Source of the DNA: Anastrepha obliqua | Lineage: Eukaryota; Arthropoda; Insecta; Diptera; Tephritidae | Assembly: GCF_027943255.1 (NCBI RefSeq) | Contig: NC_072893.1 | Span: 101,563,784 to 101,627,783 of the forward strand | Direction: 5' to 3' | Length of the DNA stretch: 64,000 nucleotides | Part shown: positions 20,995 to 32,436 of the stretch, piece by piece | Numbering within the stretch: position 1 is the first letter of the stretch | How the letters are laid out: every line of letters starts with the position of its first letter | Notes under the pieces: model-generated | Databases searched by the model: none | What the model was told of the DNA's origin: nothing | Seen by the model: only the letters and a program-made list of their open reading frames with translations | Made by a program: the position numbers and the translations under genes

Positions 20995-22797
20995 AAGTTT
21001 TTAGTGACTCAAAAATCGCGTTAATTTTCGACAATTTTTTTTCTGGTGATCAAAATATGAAAATTTGCTGAAAATGTGCATTTTAATGCTCATTTCATTT
21101 TCGACATAGTGTTACCATATTTTTACTAATGCAGAAATTTTTATTACTAGCTCTAAACCGCGTTGCCGACACATGTTCATTTGCTTCATCTATTCGCCAC
21201 TTCCTAAGTCCTTCCTTTTATCGCCATACAAAGAGGCCGTATGTTAAAATGCTTGAACAAACAAACATAGTAAAATTACGTATGGCTAAATCTTCTCCCT
21301 AACATATTCATGTATCTGTAATATTAGGTATTTGTATTACAACAATAATAATTTATTTATAATCCATTTATATGTCACAGACATTTCTGAATACAAAGTA
21401 AACAAAATCGCAAAGCAGCGTTCGGTAACTTTGTATAAAAATACCACATAACATGAATTTATATAAATACTTACTATAGTTTTTTATGAGTACGCGGTCA
21501 AATGAGTGCAAATGAATGCTAGTGTGTACGGGTATGTATGCGAGAGTGCTGATGGCGACCATTCGAGCATTTATAGAAATGACCAACCGCTGTGCTTTTA
21601 TGGCGAAGTGTGCATTTAGGGCGTGATGCTAATGTAATTGCACACAATAAAACACGTAATGAAAACGGAAAAGCGAAAAAGCGGCAAGACGGATAATAAA
21701 GTGAAACTATAGACATGAATGTATGTAAGTATGTATGTACTAGTTATAATTAAACTGTGTACCTTAGCGTAATGAACCGGTTACAACTGTAAATAGGCAA
21801 GCTCGTACTTTATGAGTTTTATGTAATTAGTATATCCTCTATGAAAATGGGCTAGAAAAAAGCGAGTGGCTACTTAAAATATCTGGTCTGAAAGAGAAAA
21901 ATGGTTTAAAGTAAGAATACTTCTCAAAAGCAATTCACGCTCACTCTACATACATATGAATTAGTTTCATGGGCAATTATTGAAAGACATTTATCGTTGG
22001 TTGGTAATGTAAAGATAACTTAATTTCTTATTGGAAGGTTGTGATGGTGGTTTACTTCTGCCTAGGTCTAACTAAAGGGTAGAAAAACAATTAACAGCGT
22101 TAGAAAATATTTATATAACTCCAATTACTACATTTTGCAAACTTTGTATGATGTAATGGAGCTGCATTTTAATATAAAAGGGTTAAGAAATTGGCATTTA
22201 CTAAAAACTCAATGAATGCTGCACAATATCCACATCTGTGAAGTTCCATTTCATAAGGGCAAGATAACAGTGGCAAACTCAAACGCCAGCATAGAGCTCA
22301 GACATGAACTTTACCTTTTCAAGGACATTATTACGTATTTGTTCCTTAGATTATATAATAATGGCCTTGCTTGCTTATTGCAGGCTGAGTTTTAGAGCAA
22401 AAGTATATAGTATTTATAGAAATTAGATGCTTTATATGATTTATGAGAAAACAGCGCATTCCAACATGGCATAAACTAGAGGAGGGCATAAACTATTTCA
22501 AGGTAATGATAGGTAATTTGTAGATTTCTTTGATACTTCGGTTCTTGCCGCTTCTATGGTTGTTGAACTCAAATTATAGATTGCAATTACATTTAAATGA
22601 AGAGTGATTATATGACAGGGGATGCAAGCATTTTGGGCATGCTGTTTTACAACTTCTTTGAAAATTGGTTTGTTTGAAGGCTTATAAGAGGATATAAACT
22701 GAAAAAATTTAAAGTAAACAAAAATTTAATAATAGTGAGATTTATTCAAAGTCGAAAATTTGGTTAAACAGCTTTTCAAAGTCAAACACCTTTGATT
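20995..22797. other. No recognisable gene
   Basis: AT-rich with scattered TATGTATG-type simple sequence (21717-21740). Nothing coding was recognised. Confidence 0.4.
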
Positions 22798-24853
22798 CAT
22801 TTAACAATTTTATAATTTGACATTGTTATCGGTGTTAATGCTGGTTGCTAAATAAACGAAGTCTTTTACAACCTCAAAATTATAACTGTCACAGTGACGT
22901 GGGTGCCGATAAGCGAGTGCGCCGACTGTTTGTTTGAAGGCAGGAGGTACTTCGTTTTGTCCTCGTTCACCACCAGACCCATTCGCTTTGCCTCTTTATC
23001 CAGTTTGGAGAAGGCAGAACTAACAGCGCGGTTGTTAAGGCCGATTGGCATACGCCAACAATTGTATGCTCTTATAAAATATTGTGCCTGAGCGATTAAG
23101 TTCTGCGGCTCGATCGATTCTCTCCAACATCAAGTTAAAGAAGTCACACGACAGTCACCCAGTCTGAAACCTTGTTTGATATCAAACGGCTCGGAGATGT
23201 CCTTCCCAATTCTGACGGCGCTGCTGGTGTTGAGCAACGTCATCTTGCATAGCCGTATTAGTTTTGTGGGGATACCAAATTCAGACATCGCGGCATACAA
23301 GTAACTCCTTACCGTACTGTCGAATGCAGCTTTGAAATCAACGAAAAGATTGTGTATGTCGATTCTTCTTTCATGGGTCTTTTCCTAGAATTGGCGTTTT
23401 GTGAATATTTGGTCGATGGTAGACTTTCCAGGTCTAAAGCCAAACTGATAAGGTTCATACAGTTGGTTGACGGTGGGCTTCAGCCTTTCACACAATACGC
23501 TCCCCAGAACCTTATAGGCGACATTTAGAAGACTAATCCCGCTGTCATTGGCACAGATTGCAGGATCGCCCTTCTTATGGATTGGGCAGAGCACACTTAA
23601 ATTCCAATAGGCAGGCATGCTTTCATCTGATCATATTTTGCATAGCAGCTGATGAATACACATTACCAGTTCCTTGTTGCCATGTTTGAATAGCTCAGCT
23701 GGTAGTCCGTTGACACCCGCGGCTTGTTGTTCTTTAACCGCTTTATCGCTATTCTCACCTCGTCATGGTCGAATAGCGGAACGACAATTCCGTCGTCAAC
23801 GATTGGGGTATCGGGATCTTCACATTCTCTGTTCCATGCGTAGCTATGACTGTTTAACAGGCTCGAGAAGTGTTCCCTCCATAATTTAAGATTGCTCTGG
23901 ACGTCAGTCACCAGTTCGCAGTCTTTGTTCTTACAGGAAAACGCCCCGGTCTTAAAACCTTCTGTAAGTCGCCGAATTTTCTGGTAGAATTTTCGGGCGT
24001 GGTTCCTGTTGGCCAGCATCTCAAGCTCTTCGCACTCACATATTTCGGCCTCTCGTTTTTTCTTTCAGATAATACATCTCTCTTCCTTTTTTAACTCTCT
24101 GCAGCGATCCCACATGGCTCTCGTTTCGCCCGATCGCAGCGTGGGTCTATAAGCAGCATCTTTCCTTTCTGTGGCGGCATGATATACCTCGTCGTACCAA
24201 CTGTTTTTTCGGGCTCGCCGGAATCCGATTTCTTCTACGGCGGCGGTACGCAGGGAACGAGAAATGTTGTTCCATTGCCCGTGCATACCGGTTTGTTGGG
24301 CAATACTCTCTGAGAGCAGGAGTGAGAGTCGTGTGGCGAATCTTCTGGCTGTCTGTTGTGATTGCAGCTTTTCGATGTCGAACATTCTTTGCGTAGGTAG
24401 ATGTACGTTTTTTGCTGCACAGAGGCGGGTGCGCAGTTTGGCTGCAACAAGGTAATGATCCGAGTCGATGTTGGGTCCTCGGATCGTGCGTACATCTAAT
24501 ACACTAGAAGCGTGTCTTCCATCTATCACAACATGATCGATCTGGCTTCGCGTTTTTCGATCAGGGGACAGCCAGGTAGCTTGGTGGATATTTTTATGCT
24601 GGAATCTCGTGCTGCAGACTATCATGTTTCGGGCCCCGGCGAAGTCGATCAACCTCTGTCCGTTACCGGATGTTTCGTTGTGCAGGCTGAATTTTCCGAC
24701 TGTGGGACCAAAAATTGCCTCCTTGCCCACCCTGGCGTTGAAGTCGCCAAGCACGATTTTTATGTCGTGGCGTGGGTAGCGCTCATAGGAGCGTTTCAAG
24801 CGCTCATAGAAGGAATCTTTCGTCGCATCGGTATTCTCTTACGTCGGGGCGAG
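22798..24853 (-). pseudogene. Endonuclease/reverse-transcriptase LINE pseudogene, RT active site lost
   Basis: On the minus strand from about 24853 the frame reads an APE-like endonuclease: IKIVLGDFNARVGKEAIFGP, TRSQIDHVVIDGRHASSVLD, and SDHYLVAAKLRTRL. After frameshifts and stops it continues with reverse-transcriptase motifs: YWNLSVLCPIHKKGDP, GISLLNVAYKVLGSVLCERL, YQFGFRPGKSTIDQIF, LFVDFKAAFD, and SKLDKEAKRMGLVVNEDKTK. At the catalytic YADD the sequence reads LLAYAN then shifts frame (near 23050), so the two Asp codons are gone. The tail FEVVKDFVYLATSINTDNNV ends near 22800. No RNase H is seen. The endonuclease style is that of RTE-like elements often annotated as craniofacial development protein 2. 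Clade assignment is tentative. Confidence 0.85.
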
Positions 24854-25989
24854 AAATTAAACTTTAACAACGTTAAATTCAAAAAATGTTTAAACTAACA
24901 AATAACCAACTGGAGCCTGATAACAACTGCTTTGTTGGCTTTCAAATTCAAGAAAGCAAGCAAAATCGATGCAAAGAATTCAGGCGCCAGTGTGCGGAGG
25001 GCACGTAAGGTATTCGTTGGACCACAATTCATATATTTGTCAAACTTTCATGTTTCTAAATTTCGGAAGAAGAACAATTAATACGCTCCTTCTTCTTTCT
25101 TTAACTGGTGCCTCCTTCTCCATAAGAAAAGCAGTGTCGTAGCTAAACAAAAACGTATTCTCGTGCAAAGTTATTTAAATTTATGAGTGTTCTTTAATTC
25201 AAGAATTCCTATTTTATTGTACTGCTGGTTCAGATTTGTGGCAATAACTCTTCCCGAATCAAGAGTAAGTAACACAGTGCTACAAAATGGAAAATAATTT
25301 GAATTCATCTGGTCTCATAGTACTTTACTGACAGGTTATGGAGAATAAGAATACAATATTTGTTTCGTATATAAAAGCAAATATTTTTATCTGTATTTTC
25401 TTTTTTCATTTTATGCTACCCCAAAGTTCACAATTTTTATGTTATGTGAAATTTTGAGATATTATTGGAAAAAATCATATCTGAAATATAATTTCAGAAT
25501 TAGAGCTATACAGTGCCCTTAACGACGCTTCGAACGATTTGAAACGGATGCAATATATAAGGGCATATACGTTTCGCTAGAGTTGCATTTTTCACTGGTT
25601 TGCTGTACTTATTTGAATATAACTCGATTGGATTATGAAAATTCCATTACGAAACTTTCAAGGATTACTGAAGATAATCTGAACTACTAATGACAAAAAT
25701 AAGAAAACATCTGAGGGGAGCGGAGTGTTATTTAAAAGGACTAAAAATTTATTTACAAAAAAAAAAGAAAGAAACTAAAACCAAAATGTTTAAAAAGGTT
25801 AAAAATGGTTAAAATAAAAAATAAAAAAAAAAAGTTTGAAGTCTTCAAGCATCCAAAAATATTTGACTTTAAACAAAAAAATACCAGTCTAACGGTTAGA
25901 CGCGATAGAAGTGAAACCTTCCGTAAAACAAACTGAGAGAGAATGAGACGAAAGCAGCATTAGTAGCGGGATAATTATAGGTTCATTAT
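24854..25989. other. No recognisable gene
   Basis: May include the 5' UTR of the preceding LINE (minus sense). A-rich runs at 25740-25840. Nothing coding was recognised. Confidence 0.35.
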
Positions 25990-26032
25990 AATATTGCTAT
26001 AAAGTTCATATTTTATTTTCTTCATTTTATTG

Positions 26033-26437
26033 TTATTCATCCTCAATGTTTTCAATTTCAACAAATGATACGAGTGGCTTATGATAGCTAAAATATGATA
26101 CAAATGCTTTGGTTTCGATGTTGTCAACATATCTTTGAAATACCGCGTCAATGGTTGTTTTTGATCGTGTTGTCGATTCAGTGCGATTGTTACACATTTT
26201 TAAATTGAATGTTGTATTGAGAACGTCAATTAAAGGAACCGCTGTGTCCAATGCAAAATTTACATTAAAATCGCCACTTAAAATCATTGGAACTTTATTG
26301 TAATCTTTTCTAAGTATCCACGATACTTCTGGTGTATACTTTATTAAATTTTTGTGAATGAATTCCGTGATGCTATTTATTGATTTTTTTTCTGTCGATA
26401 TTCACGACACTTTTCTGCATTATTTTTCGGCATAATT
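26033..26437 (-). pseudogene. Helentron/Helitron-like deletion derivative (N-terminal tip fused to endonuclease-like C-terminus)
   Basis: The minus strand starts with MPKNNAEKCREYRQKKNQ and a stop (about 26433-26377), resembling the N-termini of ORFs in rolling-circle elements. It continues in another frame with INSITEFIHKNLIKYTPEVS, then PMILSGDFNVNFALDTAVPL (a GDFN endonuclease motif), ESTTRSKTTIDAVFQRY and YFSYHKPLVSFVEI, ending at a stop at 26033. The SGDFN...TTIDAVF...YHKPLV series is the C-terminal half of an APE-like endonuclease domain of the type found in Helentron proteins. The Rep and helicase regions are absent, presumably deleted. A related fragment is at 41316-41538. Another source (a LINE endonuclease) cannot be excluded. 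Confidence 0.55.
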
Positions 26438-26506
26438 GCGGTAAATATTTAAAAATTAAAATATTCACGAATATAAAAATACACACGCGGTTGCTATTAT
26501 GAGCGT

Positions 26507-26621
26507 CCCCAGCAAAACCTGCGTGACCGAAACTCTAACACAATTACATTTTTTTGAATGTTACAAACACATATGCACGCAGGTTTTGCTGGGGCGTGAC
26601 CGAAACTCTAACACAATTACA
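26507..26621. repeat. Interlocked 19-bp inverted repeat and 28-bp direct repeat
   Basis: CCCCAGCAAAACCTGCGTG (26507-26525) recurs inverted and perfect at 26576-26594. A 28-bp direct repeat starting GCGTGACCGAAACTCTAACA occurs at 26521-26548 and 26594-26621, beginning at the inner edge of one arm and the outer edge of the other. It lies about 70 bp upstream (minus sense) of the Helentron-like ATG, where 5' subterminal inverted repeats of such elements are expected. Confidence 0.8.
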
Positions 26622-26711
26622 CATATGCACTCGTATTTGTTTGAAAATCGACTTTTTTTTTTGGTTCTCCGTCACCTTTGGAAAATGTGTAAACAGTAAG
26701 CAAACTTTATT

Positions 26712-26830
26712 AAACACCAAAATTAAGGAAAACTATTTTTCTAATAGCGCTCACCCCTCAGCAGGCAATGGCAAAACACCGAGTGTATTTCTGCCATGAA
26801 AAAAAGCTCCTCCTCATAAACATATCATAA
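26712..26830 (+). mobile_element. SINE body fragment
   Basis: CACCAAAATT...TTTTTCTAATAGCG and ...ACACCGAGTGTATTTCTGCC then ATGAAAAAAAGCTCCTC match the 3' body of the SINEs at 18633 and 55909. The tRNA-like head is missing here. AAAATA-type repeats follow, as a tail. Confidence 0.7.
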
Positions 26831-26867
26831 AATAAAATAAAATAACTGTATAAAAAAATTTTTTTCT

Positions 26868-26950
26868 TGTGATTCGAACCAAAGATTTTGGATCGGAAGC
26901 TCACATTGCTAGCCGCTCGGCTATCGCGCCATGCTGGCGGCGCTGGCCTA
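26868..26950 (-). repeat. tRNA-like SINE head or tRNA pseudogene
   Basis: The minus strand reads GCGCGATAGCCGAGCGGCTA (A box) and, about 35 bp on, GGTTCGAATCAC (B box). These are good RNA polymerase III box matches with type-2-tRNA flavour. The T-arm and acceptor stems do not pair properly, so it is not a functional tRNA. It lies head to tail against the SINE body at 26712-26830 but in the opposite orientation. Confidence 0.6.
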
Positions 26951-28589
26951 AAAGTTATTTAGTTCGTCGCTACGTTTATATGTAATATTCGTAGCCAAGA
27001 GTGTCGCTTTTTCGTTTCATCGAGTCTCAAATCACTCCCAACAATTCTAAAGAAGTTTTCACTTCAAAAAAAAAACTATATATCAAAATGTTTAATACTG
27101 AATAAATCTCAAAAATATATTTTTTTTTATTAATTCCTACAGTTTACTTCTTAATATTACTCAATCCTACAAATGAACGCTTGAGTCACTTCGCATGGAT
27201 CGTTCTGGTGTCTCCTGATTTACCACAATCTATAAAACAATACTCCGAGACAACAGGGACTAACAACTTTTTTTTAATTTTGCTGCATTGTGTAATCGCC
27301 AAGTGTTTAATTCAACAATGCACTATAGCTTGCAGAAGATCAAATAATTGCTTAACAAGCAAATTTGATTTTGCTATTTGTTTTTACACAAACTATTTGT
27401 CTAATTGGATTTTAAAATATATACAAATAATGCAGCATACAAAACTTTTTCACTTACTTGAATGCACGCTGGAATAATTCTTGCGTACTTAAGTATTATT
27501 TAATTATTATTTAAATGAAACTGATTTTATTCAAACTCAATTTCAGAACTAAAAGGTAAATAACTGAAAAATACTTGTTTTAATCCTATTTAATTTCACT
27601 GTATTAGTAACACATACATACATACATAAGTGTGCAACTTTTGGAAAATATTTGATACCAGCTCGTGATGCATTTTAATCAAATCATAAATTTTCGAATA
27701 TTTTTGTTACACAAAGTAACCAGGCGCCGCCGTCATTAATACTTGTAGCAACACCAAGCCATTATTTAGCATTAGAAATTATATTTTGACATTTTCGGAT
27801 CTTTTATCCGTTGATATTAAATTAAAGAGGGTAATGTGACTTATTAGAATGTCCACCGGTTTTAACTTTACGAGCGTTGCAAACTGAGGATAGACATGGC
27901 GTATACGTAAAATAATTTAAACTTTTTCTTGCCTAGAATATTAATTTCCCGCCAAATTTCACGCCACAACGAGTTATTAATACGAACTTCTAACATGCAT
28001 TCACTTATTTATATGTATGCGGTTGATATGAATTATGAATAGTTCAGCAGCTGCTGAATTCATGCAACGAAATTTTGTACAGCGTTCCGATTTTTATTTA
28101 ATGCGGATATTAAAGAAAGACACTTAAAAGTTTTGAATGATTGAAAACTTGGCAAACAATTTTATTGAAATGATTTCCACTATTCTTGATTTCTTGATGA
28201 TTTCTTTACTTAACCGCTCTGTCAATCAAATTTTACAGTATGTTTTCCTAAGTTTTGGCGCTTAAATTATCAGTGGCAATTCCAATTCAATTTAACCGTT
28301 GAAATGCTTCTGGATGCGTGGCGTAATATTTAGCATCTAGGGCGGCATAAAAACTGTCTAGTGAAGTCAAATCGCAGCTTTTAGGTGCCTAATTGACTCC
28401 ACTGTTTCGGCGAATTATTTGATTCTCAATTTTTGATTCTACTTTATTTAAACGAAAAGCGATCTATTTTGTTAATGTCTACTAAATAAACTCAAAAACT
28501 GACCCCCCTACATTAACTGATAAGGACTAGCTCAGTTTTGTGCCTCGCCAACTCTAGGTTAGCGTTGCTCAACCACTTTTGGATTATCG
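26951..28589. other. No recognisable gene
   Basis: AT-rich. One frame at 27181-27477 is not recognised. CATA microsatellite at about 27613-27627. Confidence 0.4.
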
Positions 28590-28594
28590 CAACG

Positions 28595-29094
28595 CATAGT
28601 GCGGCCGATTCCCGAAAAGCTGGCCAAAACTCAAAAAATTAAGTAATTGATTCAAAATTTCTTACTCGGGGGTTGTCGGGATCGCTGATTACGAATTTGA
28701 TCTTAAAATTTTGAAAATCCACCCCCTTCCACCCCTATTGGCCACCACCTCACGTGAAATAGCGTATATTCTAGAACATAATCAAGATGCATGTTAATTT
28801 ATGTTTTCTTAAAATTTTGAAAATAGATGATTCCATTTGGTTTTGTTCAATTTACTCCATTACAAAATCTTTCAAATGTGTACAACTTTCACTATTCATC
28901 GACAGTAATACGATGCTCAAACGAAGGCCACGTTGCGACTGAAAATACAGAGGATACTTAGGGTACAGGACGTTGCTATGAACGGTTTTCACTACTCAAG
29001 GCATTACTGTAGCCAACCCAAAGACAAAAAAAACTCTATCTAGAAACTTTTTTTTCGACTTTTGGCCAGCTTTTTGGGAATCGGCCGCACTGTG
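28595..29094. mobile_element. 500-bp Transib-like MITE
   Basis: Left end CATAGTGCGGCCGATTCCC and inverted right end CACAGTGCGGCCGATTCCC. Both continue (A/G)AAAAGCTGGCCAAAA, giving terminal inverted repeats of about 35 bp with two or three mismatches. The 5-bp sequence CAACG flanks both sides (28590-28594 and 29095-29099). A 5-bp target duplication and ends starting with CAC(A/T)(A/G)TG are features of Transib transposons, the relatives of RAG1. No transposase is encoded, so this would be a non-autonomous member. Confidence 0.75.
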
Positions 29095-29099
29095 CAACG

Positions 29100-29579
29100 G
29101 CATCATTGCACACATGCTTCAAGCAGTCGTTACGTTTATCAGTTATCACTAGAGCAATACCATCTGCGTTACCCACCACAATTACGTTTGCTGGCATTAT
29201 AATCTTACAGTGTTGGCCTTAGAACGAATCCTTGTGTATGTATCTTTTTGGACCTTCTTTTGTGTTTCAAAACAGGATGCGCTAGCTTTTTTTGTTTGGT
29301 ATGCGAACCTTGGAGATGGAATCTTCTAAAGATACGCATGAGCCGAACTCATACGTATGCCCGATTCACATCGGATATTTCCCGGCTCTTTTAAACTGAG
29401 TTTCGTAGTGCCTGCGGACTAAACCACCCCATCGCCTCGCTGGTCTGCTTTTCCCCTCGGTATTACCAGTTAAGATATTCCTTCGAGGGGGCAGGATGTG
29501 TTTATTCACTCATTTCCCTGCGTTCATTATCATCATGTCTCAGCCTTCGCATAATTGTTGAGACTACGTTACAACTATA
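29100..29579. other. Probable 3' UTR of the following LINE relic
   Basis: Moderately GC-richer than the surroundings and directly 3' (minus sense) of the ORF2 C-terminal relic. No coding frame. Confidence 0.35.
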
Positions 29580-30620
29580 GTTCCACGTTTATTCTGATTC
29601 TAGCATATATTGTATTAGGCTAGCAGCTGTAATGCTTTCGCCGATATTTGAGCGCCACATGCTTCGTTCCTCATCAAATCTAGAGCACTCCAACGGGGCA
29701 TGCTCAGGCGTTTCAATTCGGCGCTTTAGCTCTATAAGGAGTCATCCTTTCTGTGTTGGCCGAATCGTTCTTACCTCCTCGTTAAATTCGTTTGGCTCGG
29801 AGTTGGATTTTACTGGCTTCAATATGCCCGCGTAGGAAATACCGTTTGACTTTTTTGCGATTATAAAGGCTTCTGCCCTTGGTTTTATTGCTATTGCCTT
29901 TTTGACTTTCTTTTGCCTGCGAACTTTCGTCCATTCTTGCTCCTTTTGCGTTGACCTTACCAATTGCTCTTGTTTCTGCGCTAAGGCTGCAGCTCTCCTT
30001 TTTTTGCCTGCGGGGTCTTCTCAAGTTCTTGCGAGTTTTCCTTGGGACTCGATTGATCCCTGAATCGCTTACCACCTTGTGGTGGGCTTTGTGTGGCTAT
30101 GGCACGGCTGTCGTTTGGACTTCCACCGTCTAGCTCATGGGGACAGAACATGATGTCTTCTGCTCCACCTCGACTTGCATAACTAGCTCCGTATGCCCGC
30201 GCCTAATTATGCTGCACTGTTTTTTGATATCGACATGCACGTTGTGCTACGGCTCACAGAAACGGATGAGCTAATCAATTTCAGAACCCAACTTGCCGAC
30301 GAGATATCAGAGCCTCTTATTTTGCGTAGGTAGTACAATTTTGTTTGCCTCAACTTTATTGGCAGAGCTCAGTAAAGCTCGTCAGAAGTCTTGCTGGCTT
30401 TGCTGCTGCCTTTTCCACTGGAGTAGGGCCTGGTTTGCCTCTGTTTTGGGTCAAATTTGGCGTACCTTGGTAACTGCAAGTAGGTGTCTCCGATGGCGTT
30501 AGCGACATGCTGTTTCCGTGTCCTGCGGCTGCCGCCATTAGGCTCGTTGTTCCACCTGTTCCTGTATTGCCTCGGTTATCTTTAAGGCTAGGTGAATTCA
30601 TCACAATCGAGTTTCTCCTA
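29580..30620 (-). pseudogene. R1/LOA-type LINE: ORF1 relic fused to the end of ORF2
   Basis: The minus strand carries low-complexity ORF1 sequence (about 30600-29960). Then come EQEWTKVRRQKKVKKAIAIK and AEAFIIAKKSNGISYAGILK, a motif pair seen in gag proteins of R1/LOA-type LINEs. After VRTIRPTQKG (gag core) the sequence passes within a few codons into PEHAPLECSRFDEERSMWRS and ASLIQYMLESE, the C-terminal finger/helix region of an ORF2. Almost all of ORF2, including endonuclease and RT, is therefore missing, as in an internally deleted copy. Several stops and frameshifts are present. The exact 5' limit is unclear. Confidence 0.7.
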
Positions 30621-31984
30621 AAGATATTTGCCTGTTCACCTGGTATTTGTTTTTGGTTTTGTGTTTTGTGTTTCGTTAGTTATATTCATGCTTTTGGGTC
30701 CAAACTGAAGACCGCTATCGCCGATCGTGTATGTAGTTTCCTAAAAGGCTCCATGATTATCTATGCAAGCAGGGAGGTGATGCCCTTGGTTCTTACGGTC
30801 CCAATCGGAATTAATGGATAGTGGTTACGATCATTGAACGTATTTTAAGACCTGCCAAGGTCTTTCTGCACGCTATTTCCACGAGGGGTGGTTTTTCTTA
30901 GGATACACATGGCTAACTCGACTCCTGTCCTCATTCTGGTTTCTTTTGGTATACATCTGTCGTCATCTATCTCTATTCTTTTATGTGGTTACATCCATGC
31001 GAACAATACTCTTGGAGTACAGATGCGCGGGTATAAAAATGCACTAAAGTTTAAACTTATCAAAACTTGTGTCTACGGGCTCTCACAATTAACCCCTTTT
31101 GTGAAAATTATCGTTAGAATTAGGACAAAAAAATCACTCTTGAGCGCTCGCAACTTTTAACTAGAAAATTATGAATTTATTGTTTACTACAACACTTTTA
31201 TGTTTAACAAAAACAAATTAAATATTTCAAATTGTTGAATGCATTTACACATACATACATATACATATATATGTGCAGCTAATACAGCAGAGTATGTACG
31301 GACGTTGGAAATTTCTTTGCATTCCAAAAAAAAAAAATAGGTAGCAGAAAATAAATTTTAATTGTAAAACAGCTGCAGCAGCGCTCAATAAAACTTGGAA
31401 AAAAATACCAATTGTGTTAACAACTTTTCCAATTTCACGGCAGAGAACACAACTTTGGTTTCTAGTGTTTTGGTTCTGATATTCGTTATTGTTGTAGCAA
31501 TTTCCGCAACAAGTTCTGCTTTTAACCAGAACAATGTTGGTCTAGCATAAATATAAATATTTGTTACAAATCCATGTTTCTAATATTTCAAAGTTGATTC
31601 CTTGCTGTGTGTTTGTCCTAAATATACGATAACTTAAATGTGGAAGCCAATAGTTGTTAAAGTTTGACTTTTTTCCAGCATAGGTGAGCGTTGAGGCAAA
31701 GCATCAAGTAGAAGTGTCAAATTCACTCCCCGTTATTTCTGAGGCATTTAAATATTAAAATCAACCAAATTTTCTTGCATATAAAAAATTGTGGAAAACC
31801 CATGGAACAAAAGTAGCTAGCGTTAGCGAACAAAAAGCTTTCAAAATTCAGTGGTATTTGGGAGCTACTTGCCACTCGCAACTTATTATCTCAAAATTTA
31901 ATGAGCTGTAAAACTATGGAGCTCCTCTGTTTGCCTTTTTCGAAGTTGTACTGGACCCCCTTTCGGCCATCAACATCCGATAGT
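30621..31984. other. No recognisable gene
   Basis: The part up to about 31160 may be 5' sequence of the LINE on the minus strand. A short CATA/ATAT microsatellite lies at about 31245-31275. Nothing coding was recognised. Confidence 0.35.
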
Positions 31985-32430
31985 TTAATAGCGGCCGATC
32001 CAGTGTCGAATAGCACGTTCTACACCAATGGACTCTAGGCCTTCCATCAAAGCTTCCGCAGACATATTGTTGAAGGCTCCGGATATATCAAGGAAAGAAA
32101 CCATCACATATTCTTTAAAGTGCAGCGCAATCTCTATCTCTGGCACCACCCTATGAAAAACTGTTTCAGTTGGGATACAAGTGACTGCTTTTAGCCGGTT
32201 TAGGTATAAAAACAACCTTAGCTAATCTCCATCTTCTAGGGACGTAATTTAGCCCCAGACAGTTCAGAAAAATGTCTTTCAGCCTCGGTACTAGTACTGA
32301 GCTTCCTTTCTTCAAAAGTGCTGGAAAGATTCCGTCTTCCGGGGATTTAAATGAACCAAACGACTGCAGTGCCCAATCCATCCTAGTTGTTGATACCAGG
32401 CTCTCAAAGTTCTCATCACTCCTTATGTTG
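31985..32430 (-). pseudogene. R1/LOA-type reverse transcriptase fragment
   Basis: The minus strand encodes MDWALQSFGSFKSPEDGIFP, ALLKKGSSVLVPRLKDIFLN and YVPRRWRLAKVVFIPKPAKS. After a deletion it continues VMVSFLDISGAFNNMSAEAL and IGVERAIRHWI. These are RT motifs preceding and including the first catalytic Asp (FLDISGAFN). The style (KSPGPDGIFPALL, RxxKVVFIPK) is that of R1/LOA LINEs. The region between PKPAKS and the Asp motif, including the YRPISL segment, is lost, and the YADD part is absent. The 5' side abuts the mariner relic beginning at 32437. Confidence 0.8.
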
Positions 32431-32436
32431 TGCTTA

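Noticed and set aside
26868..26950. A functional tRNA gene on the minus strand
   Set aside because: A and B boxes are good but the T-arm and acceptor stems do not pair; a SINE head or pseudogene is more likely.
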